A stretch of DNA of 64,000 bases from Acidobacteriota bacterium (GTDB lineage Bacteria > Acidobacteriota > Vicinamibacteria > Vicinamibacterales > UBA2999). Location: positions 1 to 64,000 of the forward strand of contig JACPTI010000102.1 of NCBI GenBank assembly GCA_016192845.1. Reading direction: 5' to 3'. The notes below the pieces were generated by a model that saw only the letters and a program-made list of their open reading frames with translations, was not told the DNA's origin and searched no databases. The stretch's first letter is position 1. Every line of letters starts with the position of its first letter. Position numbers and translations under genes: made by a program. Shown here in pieces: positions 30,737-39,299 of this stretch.

Positions 30737-31465
30737 TTATGGACAGCGCGGCGCGAGCGGCTGCAGTACGGTCGCGTTGATCCGGTCACCGGCCGGATCC
30801 CTGATCAGAAATCCCTTTGCTTCGACCTTGTGCCCCTGGAACGCATCGGGCCGAGGGTAGACGTTCATCAGCCGGAACACGTGACCGCTCAGCGCACTGT
30901 CCGCCGCGCTCTTCAGCTCCTCGCCGTTCGACGCCGCCGGATTCCGCGTCCGCGCCAGCTCGCTCGCGTTCGCGAGCGTCCAGTCTGCGCCCGGTCCGGG
31001 CATCAGGCAACCCACGACGCGGACCAGCGCGAAGTTGGGCACCGGCTCCGGTCCGTTCCGTCCTTCGATCCGGATGCTCAAGGTGCCGGCGCGCAGCTCG
31101 TCGCGACCGGCGGGGAAGCCGTTGACGCGCAACATGTAGGCGACGATGTCGAGGTACTCGGCGTCGCTCAGGCTGGCCGGGGCGCCCGGCGGCATCGAGT
31201 CCCTGATCCGGCGGAAGAGGCTTTCGACGTCGCTGCCGCTCCAGTTCCGGGCGAACGCCTCGCCCCGGGGCAGGCCGTCCTCATGGCACGAGCTGCAGCT
31301 CGTCTTGTGGCGGGCCTCCCCGCGCGCCGCCTGCGCCCCGGTGTAGACGCCGTCCCAGACGCTCCGCTGGCTGGTTGCTGCAGGTTGCTGTGAGGGTGCC
31401 GACCGGGCGTCCACCCCGGTCGCCAGCGACACCACCGCGAGGAGGAGCAGGCGATCCGCACGCAT
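30737..31465 (-). CDS. Exported c-type cytochrome
   Basis: 242 residues: a signal peptide (MRADRLLLLAVVSLATGVDA), then a single class I cytochrome domain with CSSCH at 57-61 and the distal ligand region SLSDAEYLDIVAYMLRVNGF. The C-terminal 110 residues (VPNFALVRVVGCLMPGPGAD, HVFRLMNVYPRPDAFQGHKV) form an extra beta domain rather than heme site. It is convergent with the PHM-partner gene (24 bases between stops). An electron carrier for one of the exported oxidases is a reasonable inference. Confidence 0.8.
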   Translation of the reverse strand: MRADRLLLLAVVSLATGVDARSAPSQQPAATSQRSVWDGVYTGAQAARGEARHKTSCSSCHEDGLPRGEAFARNWSGSDVESLFRRIRDSMPPGAPASLSDAEYLDIVAYMLRVNGFPAGRDELRAGTLSIRIEGRNGPEPVPNFALVRVVGCLMPGPGADWTLANASELARTRNPAASNGEELKSAADSALSGHVFRLMNVYPRPDAFQGHKVEAKGFLIRDPAGDRINATVLQPLAPRCP

Positions 31466-31490
31466 GCGCGTGGAGTAAATATTAACCCGC

Positions 31491-31496
31491 TATAAT
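31491..31496 (+). promoter_or_regulatory. Putative -10 box
   Basis: TATAAT within CCCGCTATAATTTTGC, 46 bases before the GTG start at 31543. The upstream GTAAATATTAACC is AT-rich, but a -35 is unclear. Confidence 0.5.
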
Positions 31497-31542
31497 TTTG
31501 CAGAGGCCGCGCGTTCCGCGTCGCCCCGGAAGGAGAGGAAAC

Positions 31543-31758
31543 GTGCCCCGGTATTTGGTGGGCGACCGCGTGTCGCAGGCGCAGTACGGCCACGGGACCA
31601 TCACCGTCCTCAACGATCATCACACCGTCATCGACTTCGACGAGCACGGCTCCCGCACGTTCGCGACCCCGCTCGTCCGGCTCGAGCGGTCCTCCACGGT
31701 GGCGCCGCCCAAGCCGGCCAAGCCGCGCCGGGCGGCGGCTCGGAAGCCGAAGACATAG
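31543..31758 (+). CDS. Small Tudor-like (UvrD/CarD-like tail) protein
   Basis: 71 residues from GTG 31543, with a good Shine-Dalgarno (AAGGAGAGG) upstream. The core PRYLVGDRVSQAQYGHGTIT, followed by VLNDHHTVIDFDEHGSRTF, is the beta-barrel seen at the end of UvrD/PcrA helicases (GDRVxHxxFGxGxV...V.FD..G.K) and in short stand-alone proteins. The C-terminal tail is lysine/arginine/proline-rich. Nucleic-acid or polymerase contact is inferred. No operon partner. Confidence 0.6.
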   Translation: MPRYLVGDRVSQAQYGHGTITVLNDHHTVIDFDEHGSRTFATPLVRLERSSTVAPPKPAKPRRAAARKPKT

Positions 31759-31786
31759 CGCTTTGACAACGCGGCAGCTTAGATGG

Positions 31787-32377
31787 CTAGGCCGCGAGGT
31801 CGGGTGAGAGCCGGGGCCACGGGTGGCGTGAGAACCCGCGATAGCACATGAGAATGACGTGTGGAGAGGGATGCCGCGGGCGGGCGTTTTCGATTCTGCC
31901 CACCGGATACGCTCCAAAATGCGTGTGCAGCGCGGCGCGGTCTTCGGGACTGAACGTCGCGATGTTCGGTTCCCGGAACGCGTCCAGACACGCGGCGATG
32001 AGGCTCCTGGCGACGCCGGACGCCCCTTCCCGCTTCGTCAGGTCGACCAGGATCCGGGTATCGGCAACGCGATCGCGCCGGGACCAGTACGGCCCGACGA
32101 GCTCTTCGAAGGATCCGTGCACCCTGAGAGGGTTGCCCTGCGAGCGGATCAGCTTGGTTCGGAGCACGCCGTCAATCCAGCCGTCGGAGATGCGCACCAG
32201 CATGTCGCCGGCGGAGTTGCGCATCACTGTCGAAAAGTCGTCCAGATAGGGGTCGGCATTCCGCCAGTTCTGCGAGAGGATGGCGAGGATCTCGGGGTAG
32301 CGCGCGGGGCTCACATCGGACCCCCAGACGACCGCGATTGCGGGGCGATTCTCTACGGCGGTGAGCGTAAGCGCCAT
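31787..32377 (-). CDS. GNAT-like hypothetical protein
   Basis: 196 residues from ATG 32377. The middle contains TRILVDLTKREGASGVARSL, reminiscent of the acetyl-CoA-binding motif A of GNAT acetyltransferases, followed by SPEDRAALHTHFGAYPVGRI and ENARPRHPSPHVILMCYRGF. The RP.HP.P.V..M.YRG ending occurs in an uncharacterised GNAT-related group. The catalytic role is not established. There is a 278-base gap before the hydrolase stop upstream, with no gene visible. Confidence 0.5.
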   Translation of the reverse strand: MALTLTAVENRPAIAVVWGSDVSPARYPEILAILSQNWRNADPYLDDFSTVMRNSAGDMLVRISDGWIDGVLRTKLIRSQGNPLRVHGSFEELVGPYWSRRDRVADTRILVDLTKREGASGVARSLIAACLDAFREPNIATFSPEDRAALHTHFGAYPVGRIENARPRHPSPHVILMCYRGFSRHPWPRLSPDLAA

Positions 32378-32655
32378 CCTGGTTCTCCGTAGGTGAAACC
32401 AGTCCTCCGATCCGGCGACGGGGCGGGGCCGTCGCGCTGTCACGCCCTGCAAGAAACGCGCCTTAGCAAGGGCCCGCACGCCGTCTGCAAGCGCACGCCG
32501 CGTGAGGCTGGCGCGCAGCCCCGGGCCATGGGCGGCTCGCACGGGAAGTGCTGGGAAAAAACTCCCTGCCCCCCGGTGTCGAGGAAGGAAGGATTGTCGC
32601 GAGCGGCGGGGCCGGGGACGCTCTGGCGCCGACCGGCACCGCCGTGACGAGAACA

Positions 32656-34710
32656 TCAGCGCAAGACGTTACTCGCCTGCGCCTGCTGGACGTAGCGCTC
32701 GGCGTCGGCCGGCAGCAGGAGCCGCTGCTGCCGGAGCTTTTCGGCCGCGCGCCGGACGGCCGCGACGTATCCCTCGTGCGTCTTGTAGCGCTCCTCGAGC
32801 GAGAGGCGCGGGTCGCCCGCTGCCATCCGCTCGGCTTTCGTCTTCGCGAAGGCGATGTGCTGGCCGCTCGCCTCGCACCCCTCGTTCTCACCCAAGCCGG
32901 CGCGGCGCAGCGCCCAACCCGTGGTGGTGGCAATCGGCGCCTCGACCGGCGGCATGCGGATGCCGGCGACCTCGTTGCCGTCCGCGTCCACCTTCGAGAC
33001 GAAGATGGGGTACGCCGGACGGCCGGCGAGCGACGGCGGATATTTGGTGATGAGGCCTTCGTCGAGCCGCGGCCCGAAGTCGAGGTGATAGCGCGCGGTG
33101 ACGAGTCCGGTGTAGGTGACGCCCGGAATCGTCGGCCATCCGAGCTTCTCCTGCGGCACGACCGCCGTCTGATGTCCGGGTCGCGGGACGGCCATCACGG
33201 CGGTGTTGTCGGCGCGCCGCGGAACTTGGCTCGGCGGCGGCGGCGTGCCCGCGGTGACCCACCCGTCAAGTGCCATGAGGAGCGCGCGCAACGCCGGGAA
33301 GGGACTCGTCGGGTTCAGGAACTGCTGGCAGATGCCTTTGCTGGTCACGTTGCCGACGCCGTGTGAGAGGCCCGAGATCAGGTAGTACCGCACGTTCTCC
33401 GGATCCGGCAGGTCGTTGCCGCGCGTGTCGGTGTGGAGCAGCGAGCCGGCCTTCACCCAGTACTCGTTCGCGGAGTTCGCGTTGAAGATCCGCGGGCAGG
33501 TGTTCGTGTCGGTGCAGCGGGTGAGCCGCCCGCCGCGCGTGCCGCTCAGGTGATCGGTGACCATCTGATAGGTGAACGGAAACACGCCTTCCGGATACAG
33601 ATGGTTCTGCCGGTTGCGCTCGGTCCGACCGGTCTGCGCGAAGCGGTAGTTGATCTGGTCGCCGTTGCCGGCGCCGGTCCACTTGAGCATGCCGTCGATG
33701 ACGCGCGCGCCCCGCTCGTCCTGATTGAAGCCGAACGCCACGAAGTCGTTCAGGGTGCGCGACGGCTGCGAGATCGAGAAGCTGAAGGTGTAGCGCACGT
33801 CGCCGGCCAGCGGATTCGGGTTGCCCGCCTCGTCCGCTTTCGCATGGCGCAGGAACGAGACGAAGTCGCGCGTCGCCGCCAGTCCCGCCGCCGCCACGAT
33901 CGGATCCTTGGCCGTGTACGCGAACTCGTAGATGTGGCTCTGCTTGAACGGCGTTCCTGCCGGCACCAGCCGGATCGTCCGCTCGTCCACGTACTCCCAG
34001 CCGCTGGCCGGGACCGGCGTCGGCGGATCGTCGAGGCGCGCCCGTACCGTGAGCGTGGCCTTCGACGTGTCGAGCGTCGCCGCGGGATACGTCAGCTCGT
34101 ACCGCACGCTCTTCGCATCGTCGAAGTTGATGTACTCGTACGACGGCCCGGTGATGCTCGATCCATTCGGATTGCGAGCGATGGGCACCGAGATGGTGAA
34201 CCCTTCTTTGGTGGCGCCGAAGTCCCAGCCGTTGGCGACGATGGTGTAGCCGAGGTCCATGACGAAGCCGTTGCCGGCGTGGGCGGCCGTTGTCGGGTTG
34301 TTGCTGGCCGGCGCGTCGTTCAGCGCGGCCACGCGAAGGTCGCCCCGGTTGTTGAAGTCGAGGATCAGCTTGTGGTTGCCCCGCCGCAAGTCGATCGGCT
34401 TGAGGATCATGATGTCCATCGAGTACTCGACCTTGCCGCGGGCGTTCCGGGGTGCGAGCTTCAGGTCCGTGATGACCGCGTTGCGCCGATCCTCCGGGTC
34501 GAGCTCGCCGTGCGCCCTGCCCCGGATCTTTTCGTACGGGCCGACGCTGCCGTTGGGCCCGAAGACGCGCCCCTCGAAGACGGGCGACTGCGACTGGGCA
34601 GGATCGATGACAATCCGTGTGATGTGGGCGGCGGCCACCGCCGGCAGGCCGATGAGTACGACCATGAGCGCGATCCCCAGGGCTCGGAACCGAAGTGCGG
34701 GTGTCTGCAT
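32656..34710 (-). CDS. Exported alpha/beta hydrolase domain (Abhydrolase_10) protein
   Basis: 684 residues: a signal peptide (FRALGIALMVVLIGLPAVAA, then AAHITRI) and the hallmark sequence of the Abhydrolase_10 group: PVFEGRVFGPNGSVGPYEKI, LILDFNNRGDLRVAALND, NGFVMDLGYTIVANGWD, ISGLSHGVGNVTSKGICQQF. Members are common in Acidobacteriota and Proteobacteria that degrade organic acids or esters, but substrates are unknown. The nucleophile is not obvious by eye: SHGVGN is a candidate region. A GGGGTCAGA hairpin lies just upstream. Confidence 0.85.
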   Translation of the reverse strand: MQTPALRFRALGIALMVVLIGLPAVAAAHITRIVIDPAQSQSPVFEGRVFGPNGSVGPYEKIRGRAHGELDPEDRRNAVITDLKLAPRNARGKVEYSMDIMILKPIDLRRGNHKLILDFNNRGDLRVAALNDAPASNNPTTAAHAGNGFVMDLGYTIVANGWDFGATKEGFTISVPIARNPNGSSITGPSYEYINFDDAKSVRYELTYPAATLDTSKATLTVRARLDDPPTPVPASGWEYVDERTIRLVPAGTPFKQSHIYEFAYTAKDPIVAAAGLAATRDFVSFLRHAKADEAGNPNPLAGDVRYTFSFSISQPSRTLNDFVAFGFNQDERGARVIDGMLKWTGAGNGDQINYRFAQTGRTERNRQNHLYPEGVFPFTYQMVTDHLSGTRGGRLTRCTDTNTCPRIFNANSANEYWVKAGSLLHTDTRGNDLPDPENVRYYLISGLSHGVGNVTSKGICQQFLNPTSPFPALRALLMALDGWVTAGTPPPPSQVPRRADNTAVMAVPRPGHQTAVVPQEKLGWPTIPGVTYTGLVTARYHLDFGPRLDEGLITKYPPSLAGRPAYPIFVSKVDADGNEVAGIRMPPVEAPIATTTGWALRRAGLGENEGCEASGQHIAFAKTKAERMAAGDPRLSLEERYKTHEGYVAAVRRAAEKLRQQRLLLPADAERYVQQAQASNVLR

Positions 34711-34727
34711 GGTGGCTCTCCCGTGTC

Positions 34728-34752
34728 GGGGTCAGACCCGGGATCTGACCCC
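34728..34752. repeat. GGGGTCAGA hairpin
   Basis: GGGGTCAGA-CCCGGGA-TCTGACCCC: perfect 9-base arms and a 7-base loop, followed by the related GGTCCTGACCTCGG. It lies 18 bases upstream of the hydrolase start. The GGGGTCA unit is the same as in the heptamer repeat at 50461. Confidence 0.75.
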
Positions 34753-34854
34753 GGTCCTGACCTCGGCATTCTGCGCCTAGCCGTCCGCCCGTTCAAGAGG
34801 GAACCACGTTGTCTGGGCGGCCTCGGTCTGGGCGTGGTGCAGGTAGGCAATCCG

Positions 34855-35805
34855 TTACGCCGCGGTCGAGCGAACGGGCGGCAGCGTGCGCTCGATCTCG
34901 GGCCGGTGCGGCTCCTCCCACGGCGGCAGCTTGAGGCTCCGCCCCAGATCGCGGACGTCTTCGTCGACGGTAAAGCCCGGATCGACGGTCGCGATCTCGA
35001 GCAGCACACCGCCGGGCTCCCGGAAGTAGATCGACGTGAAGTAACAACGATCCCGGATCTCGGTCACCTGACAGCCGTACTGAATCAACTCGCGCCGGAG
35101 GCGCGCCTGGTCGTCGCCGCCGGTGATTGCCAGCGCGACGTGATGGACCGTGCCAAGGCCGTTCATCGCCGGCTCCGCAGCCGGATCGTATCTGACGTCG
35201 AGCATGCGCCCCGGCGCCCGCTCGCCGACGGCGAGCCGCACGTATGACTCCGCTTCGTCGACCACCTGGCACCCCAGCAGCGTCGTCAGCAGCTCCACCG
35301 TCTGCTGCGGCGAGCGCACGGTCAGCGTCACGTGGTGGAGGCCGCGAATGGCGGCGTGTTCGCCAACGGGGCCGCCGGGCCAGGGCGGACGCGTGTCGCT
35401 ATCGCTGGCGATCAGCTCGAAGCGGAGGCCCGACGGATCCGTACATCGCAACGACTCTTCGCCGAATCGCGGCGTGGCTTCGTCTGCGGCAACGCCGCGC
35501 GCGCGCAGATGGGCCGTCCAGGACGCGAGCGAGCCGGCCGGCACGGAGAACGCCGTGGCCGTGACCTGCCCGGCGCCTTTCCGGCCGACCGGCACACCCC
35601 GGCCTCTATAGGGAAAGGTCGTCCAGATCGTGCCGGGCGCGCCGCGTTCGGTGCCGTAATAGAAGTGATAGACGGAGTGATTGTCGAAATTCACCGTCTT
35701 CTTGACGAGCCGCAGCCCCAGCACGCCCAGGCAGAAGTCGAGGTCGGCCTGCGCGTCGTCGGACGTGGCGGTGACGTGGTGAAGGCCGACAATCGGATGC
35801 GACAT
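34855..35805 (-). CDS. Ring-cleaving dioxygenase, two-domain VOC family
   Basis: 316 residues from ATG 35805. There are two VOC modules: VGLHHVTATSDDAQADLDFC, LRLVKKTVNFDNHSVYHFYY and later GLHHVTLTVRSPQQTVELLT, FREPGGVLLEIATVDPGF. The metal ligands would be H (GLHHVT), H (VHHVAL) and E (LLEIA). This is the MhqO/YkcA group, which cleaves hydroquinone or catechol-type rings. It is divergent from a small unknown gene by 57 bases. Substrate unknown. Confidence 0.87.
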   Translation of the reverse strand: MSHPIVGLHHVTATSDDAQADLDFCLGVLGLRLVKKTVNFDNHSVYHFYYGTERGAPGTIWTTFPYRGRGVPVGRKGAGQVTATAFSVPAGSLASWTAHLRARGVAADEATPRFGEESLRCTDPSGLRFELIASDSDTRPPWPGGPVGEHAAIRGLHHVTLTVRSPQQTVELLTTLLGCQVVDEAESYVRLAVGERAPGRMLDVRYDPAAEPAMNGLGTVHHVALAITGGDDQARLRRELIQYGCQVTEIRDRCYFTSIYFREPGGVLLEIATVDPGFTVDEDVRDLGRSLKLPPWEEPHRPEIERTLPPVRSTAA

Positions 35806-35862
35806 CGGGCCAGTCGAGCGCGCGCCGAGTATAGCGTAGCCACCCGTGCTACAACTCAGGCC

Positions 35863-36129
35863 GTGGCGCGCGTTGACCCCGATGAGCTGCACGACCCCGA
35901 GCGGATCTACATCGCGGGGTCGCTCCGCGTCGCGTTGCGCATCGAAGAATGGCTGACGATGGCTGGCGTGGACTACGCGGTTCAGGTGGAGCCGTTTGCC
36001 CGGAGCCTGCTCTTCAGCAGTCTCAGAATGGGCGCCGCCTTCTATGTCAGCTCCGGCCAGGCGGCCTACTGCCGCGAGCAGCTTGCAGCCGCAGGGCTGG
36101 GCGGCGGAGTCGTCGAGGCGCAGGATTAG
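35863..36129 (+). CDS. Small hypothetical protein
   Basis: 88 residues from GTG 35863. LHDPERIYIAGSLRVALRIEE then WLTMAGVDYAVQVEPFARSLL and MGAAFYVSSGQAAYCREQL. The order suggests a short alpha-beta fold of the kind where two strands flank helices (ferredoxin-like, as in small DUF2007-type signal proteins). No catalytic motif was seen. It begins 57 bases from the dioxygenase start, divergent, so they may share a regulatory region. Confidence 0.55.
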   Translation: MARVDPDELHDPERIYIAGSLRVALRIEEWLTMAGVDYAVQVEPFARSLLFSSLRMGAAFYVSSGQAAYCREQLAAAGLGGGVVEAQD

Positions 36130-36133
36130 GGCC

Positions 36134-36244
36134 GTGGCCGCGATGCCGCTCTGGATCGCGGTGATGCTGCTCTCGCTTGCGCACCTGGTCGGCGAGCACG
36201 GCTTCTTCCGGCTCCGCACCGGCGGACGCCGCGTCACGATGTAG
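36134..36244 (+). CDS. Possible small membrane peptide
   Basis: 36 codons from GTG 36134 (or ATG 36143), starting 4 bases after the preceding stop. MPLWIAVMLLSLAHLVGEHG is hydrophobic, then RLRTGGRRVTM is basic: a small signal-anchor-like peptide. Too short to judge coding by composition alone. It ends 15 bases from the stop of the convergent frameshifted gene. Confidence 0.3.
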   Translation: MAAMPLWIAVMLLSLAHLVGEHGFFRLRTGGRRVTM

Positions 36245-36259
36245 CGGGCGGGCCGCCGA

Positions 36260-36734
36260 TCAGCGGCCCGGCGCGCGCAGTGCCAGACGGCGGCCGCGCA
36301 GCGTGCCTGGCCTTGTCGCCGTTACGTTCCCCGCCTGATCGAGTGACAGCACCTCGACGGTGCCGGTGAATGTCTCGAGCGCACGATCGACCTGGATGCT
36401 CATGCGCAACTCGTTCCGGCTGGCGAAGGTCCCGGCGGCGTCGAAGTTCCACCGGTGCCATGTCGATGTGAAGTCCAGATATGAATTGCGGGCCCAGACG
36501 CCTTGCCAGGCGCTGCGCAGCACCGGCTGTGCGTTGTTGCCGTTCGCGATCGCGGTCCCCCCCGCGTGCAAACGTCGTCAGCAGCAGCGCCGTCGGTGTC
36601 GGTGGCGCGCTGAGCTCCACAATCCAGGTGCCCTCCAGCGTCTCGAAATCCGCGCTGCGCCGGTCCTGCGACGAGGACACGGCCACGAGCACGACGACGA
36701 AAAGCGCCGTCAACACGGTCCTGTGTGCAGTCAT
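36260..36734 (-). pseudogene. Exported hypothetical protein with homopolymer frameshift
   Basis: Two reading frames must be joined: from ATG 36734, MTAHRTVLTALFVVVLVAVS (signal peptide), FETLEGTWIVELSAPPTPTA, then after the G7 run the other frame, GGTAIANGNNAQPVLRSAWQ, GVWARNSYLDFTSTWHRWNF, ending in APGR. Seven C residues at 36557-36563 sit exactly at the break; six would restore one 158-residue frame. No family was recognised. Whether this is a sequencing error, slippage switch or true loss cannot be told. Confidence 0.75.
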
Positions 36735-36756
36735 CGCTCTACCTCCAGACGGCGCG

Positions 36757-37266
36757 TTAAAAGCCGATCCCGGCGTGGACACCCAGTCCGACCGACGTGA
36801 AGCGCTCGCCGAACGGGTCGATCTGAAACCGGATCGGCACCACGAGCTCACCGAACAGTGATGTGCCGGCGCCGAGCGGGAACCCGCGGTTGAAGATTGG
36901 CGTGAAGCCCCATGACGGGCGCCTGACGTCGAACGCCATGCGCAGCCCGGCACCGAAGCCGCCGGCGATCGACGCAATTACTCCTGGGTGGACCGTGAGG
37001 TCGACGTGCAGCGGCTCGTTCTGGATGGACGGGACCAGCTCGAGATCGAAGGCCCAGCGTGGACTGGTGCGGATCGTGATACCGGTGGGGAACCCGATCA
37101 CGAAGTCGTCCGCGACGGTCGTTGTCGTGCCGTTCGCTCGCGTGACCAGCGGGATGACGGCGCCGAAGTGGCCGCCGACGCGTTCCTGCGCCGACGTGGA
37201 CGCCGCGACGAGCGTTGCCAGAACGGCGATTGCCGCCGTGCGGTAGCGAAGGGGCGATGAACCCAT
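36757..37266 (-). CDS. Exported beta-barrel-like protein
   Basis: 169 residues: a signal peptide (RTAAIAVLATLVAASTSAQ) and then alternating strands, GGHFGAVIPLVTRANGTTTT, FVIGFPTGITIRTSPRWAFD and LHVDLTVHPGVIASIAGGFG, ending SVGLGVHAGIGF. The C-terminal phenylalanine and strand pattern suit a small outer-membrane porin-like barrel. No catalytic or lipobox motif. It starts in front of the frameshifted exported protein (23 bases apart), so the two may be an operon. Confidence 0.65.
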   Translation of the reverse strand: MGSSPLRYRTAAIAVLATLVAASTSAQERVGGHFGAVIPLVTRANGTTTTVADDFVIGFPTGITIRTSPRWAFDLELVPSIQNEPLHVDLTVHPGVIASIAGGFGAGLRMAFDVRRPSWGFTPIFNRGFPLGAGTSLFGELVVPIRFQIDPFGERFTSVGLGVHAGIGF

Positions 37267-37399
37267 GATGAATGCTCCTTCTGGAAGGACAGTGACGGAA
37301 GCCGGGTGGACAGCGGCATCCTATCGCAACCGCGCTGGGGGCGGGATCTGCTACGCTCTATGCCGCTCGGGGCGCGCGTGCCCCGCGGAGAATGGCGTC

Positions 37400-37930
37400 A
37401 TGCGTATGCGGATGTGTGTTGTCGTGCTCGGCTGCCTGACCGCGGCTTCGCCTGTCTTCGCGCAGGGGGCGCCGAAGGCGCCCAAAGGGGAGGTCACCAG
37501 GCTGATTGCCGGCACCTGGCGCATGGTCGGCGTCGAGACGCGGGTGGTCGACGGCAGCGGCCCGACGACGTACCCGCGCGGGAAGACGCCGGCGGGGTAC
37601 ATCATTTACGACAGCCAGGGACGAATGTACGTCCAGATCATGAACAGCGACGAAGTGCGCCCGCCGCGGAAGGGCGAGGGGCCGATGACGGAGAAGGAGC
37701 AGGCGCGGGCCTACGCGACCTACACCGCGTACTTCGGCCGCTACACCATCAACGAAGAGGAGCAGTCGGTGACGCACCACGTGGAGGGGAGCGTCAACCC
37801 GCGGAACATCGGCAACGGGATGCACCGCTTCGTCGAGGTGAGCTCCGACCGGCTGTCGCTCAACACGTTTGCGAAGGGGCCCGACGGCAAGGAGCGCGTC
37901 ACGCTCCGGATGTGGGAGCGCGTGCGGTAA
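37400..37930 (+). CDS. Exported lipocalin-like domain protein
   Basis: 176 residues from ATG 37400: a signal peptide (MCVVVLGCLTAASPVFAQ), then EVTRLIAGTWRMVGVETRVV, GKTPAGYIIYDSQGRMYVQI, ARAYATYTAYFGRYTINEEE and VEGSVNPRNIGNGMHRFVEV. This is the lipocalin-like_5 pattern (AGTWRL...; GxIxYxxxGxMxV). Lipocalins bind small hydrophobic ligands; none can be named. The gap to the next gene is made of heptamer repeats. Confidence 0.8.
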   Translation: MRMRMCVVVLGCLTAASPVFAQGAPKAPKGEVTRLIAGTWRMVGVETRVVDGSGPTTYPRGKTPAGYIIYDSQGRMYVQIMNSDEVRPPRKGEGPMTEKEQARAYATYTAYFGRYTINEEEQSVTHHVEGSVNPRNIGNGMHRFVEVSSDRLSLNTFAKGPDGKERVTLRMWERVR

Positions 37931-37942
37931 GGTGTTTCGGCT

Positions 37943-37984
37943 TTGGGCGTTGGGCCTTGGGCGTTGGGCCTTGGGAGTTGGGAG
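37943..37984. repeat. Heptamer repeats (TTGGGCG/TTGGGCC/TTGGGAG)
   Basis: Six consecutive 7-base units: TTGGGCG, TTGGGCC, TTGGGCG, TTGGGCC, TTGGGAG, TTGGGAG, then TTGAT and the GTG start at 37990. There is no inverted partner arm. No Shine-Dalgarno is recognisable between repeat and start codon. Confidence 0.85.
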
Positions 37985-37989
37985 TTGAT

Positions 37990-38442
37990 GTGTATTTCGC
38001 CCCGGCCAGGCGGCTGACCCTCGAAGGCGCGCGGCGGATGATGGCCACGGCGATGGCGATGGCGGAAGCCGAGCGGATTCCCATCGCGGTCGCGATCGCG
38101 GATGCCGGCGGCCATCTGGTGATGCTCGAGCGCATGGACGGCGGGCGGTTTCACACCGTCCATTCCTCGACGACCAAAGCCGTCTGCGCCGCCTCGAACA
38201 AGCGGCCGACCGGCTCGCACGGAGCGCAGGCGCAGGCGCTCGACGTCGCGCACGCAATCGGCCTCGCGCTCGCCGCGGGCCCGGAGCGTTGGACCGCGAT
38301 GGAGGGCGGCTACCCGATCATCATCGACGGCGAATGCATCGGCGGCATCGGCGTCTCGGGGGGCAGCTGGGAGTTCGACGATCGCGTGGCGCGCGCGGCC
38401 GTCGAGGCAATCGGCGCAAGCTATCGGATTGATGACAAGTAG
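37990..38442 (+). CDS. GlcG/HbpS-family heme-binding-like protein
   Basis: 150 residues from GTG 37990: RLTLEGARRMMATAMAMAEA, IPIAVAIADAGGHLVMLERM, AVCAASNKRPTGSHG and GGYPIIIDGECIGGIGVSGG. These are the GlcG/HbpS (PF03928) motifs (V.D..G.L....RMDG; GG.PI...G..IGAIGVSG). Members bind heme or degradation-pathway intermediates; the function is open. It lacks a signal peptide. Its leader is a heptamer repeat tract, 60 bases after the lipocalin stop. Confidence 0.85.
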   Translation: MYFAPARRLTLEGARRMMATAMAMAEAERIPIAVAIADAGGHLVMLERMDGGRFHTVHSSTTKAVCAASNKRPTGSHGAQAQALDVAHAIGLALAAGPERWTAMEGGYPIIIDGECIGGIGVSGGSWEFDDRVARAAVEAIGASYRIDDK

Positions 38443-38476
38443 ACGCGGGACACGTCCTCCCATGAAGGAGGTTGCT

Positions 38477-39295
38477 GTGAGAAGAGTCATTTCGCTGTTG
38501 ACCATGGCCTGGATGCTCGGGGCCGGGACCGCCTTTGCCCAGGCGTTTCCGCCGAACGACACGGGCGTGACGATGGGCCACTGGCACCTCAACACCCGGG
38601 ATATCGAGGCGAACAAGAAGATCTTCGTGACGCTCGGCGGTGAGTCGATGAAGGCGGGGAACTTCGAGGTCGTGCGGTTCCCCGGCGTCGTCGTGTACCT
38701 CCACCAGAACAACGTCCCGCCGCCGACCGGCGGCACGGTGGGCAGCGTCGTCAACCACGTCGGGTTCATCGTGCAGAACGTACAGCAGTCGGTCGCGAAA
38801 TGGAGGGCCAACGGTCTTGAGGTCATTCCGGGGAACAACGGCCGCACCGATCAGGCGTTCGTTGAGACGCCCGACAAGCTGCGGATCGAGATTCTGGAGG
38901 ACAAGAACCAGAGGTTCCCGATCCAGCACCACCACGTCCACTTCAACGTGCCGCAGGCGCAGATCAAGGAGATCCAGGCGTGGTACGCGAAGCACTTCGG
39001 CGCGCGCCCCGGCATGCGCGGGCAGAACCAGGCCGCGGACCTGCCGGGCGTGAACCTGACGTTCTCGCCGACCGACATGCCGACGGTGACGACGAAAGGG
39101 CGCGTGCTCGATCACATCGGCTTCGACGTCCGGGACCTGGCGGCTTTCGTGAAGAAGCTCGAAGCGGCCGGCGTCAAGATCGATCGCCCGTTCACGCCGA
39201 ACCAGCAGGGCGGCGGGCTCGCGTTCGCGTATGACCCGTGGGGCACGTACATCGAGTTGAACCAGCGGCCGAACCCGGTGTACGTCACGCAATGA
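38477..39295 (+). CDS. Exported two-domain VOC protein
   Basis: 272 residues from GTG 38477, chosen because AAGGAGG sits at 38465-38471, an ideal spacing. A signal peptide (RRVISLLTMAWMLGAGTAFA) precedes two VOC modules: TMGHWHLNTRDIEANKKIFV, NHVGFIVQNVQQSVAKWRAN, then HHHVHFNVPQAQIKEIQAWY and VLDHIGFDVRDLAAFVKKLE, with DPWGTYIELNQRPN. An exported VOC protein is unusual among ring-cleaving dioxygenases. An upstream ATG 38462 is alternative. Follows the GlcG/HbpS gene by 34 bases. Confidence 0.82.
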   Translation: MRRVISLLTMAWMLGAGTAFAQAFPPNDTGVTMGHWHLNTRDIEANKKIFVTLGGESMKAGNFEVVRFPGVVVYLHQNNVPPPTGGTVGSVVNHVGFIVQNVQQSVAKWRANGLEVIPGNNGRTDQAFVETPDKLRIEILEDKNQRFPIQHHHVHFNVPQAQIKEIQAWYAKHFGARPGMRGQNQAADLPGVNLTFSPTDMPTVTTKGRVLDHIGFDVRDLAAFVKKLEAAGVKIDRPFTPNQQGGGLAFAYDPWGTYIELNQRPNPVYVTQ

Positions 39296-39299
39296 ACTC

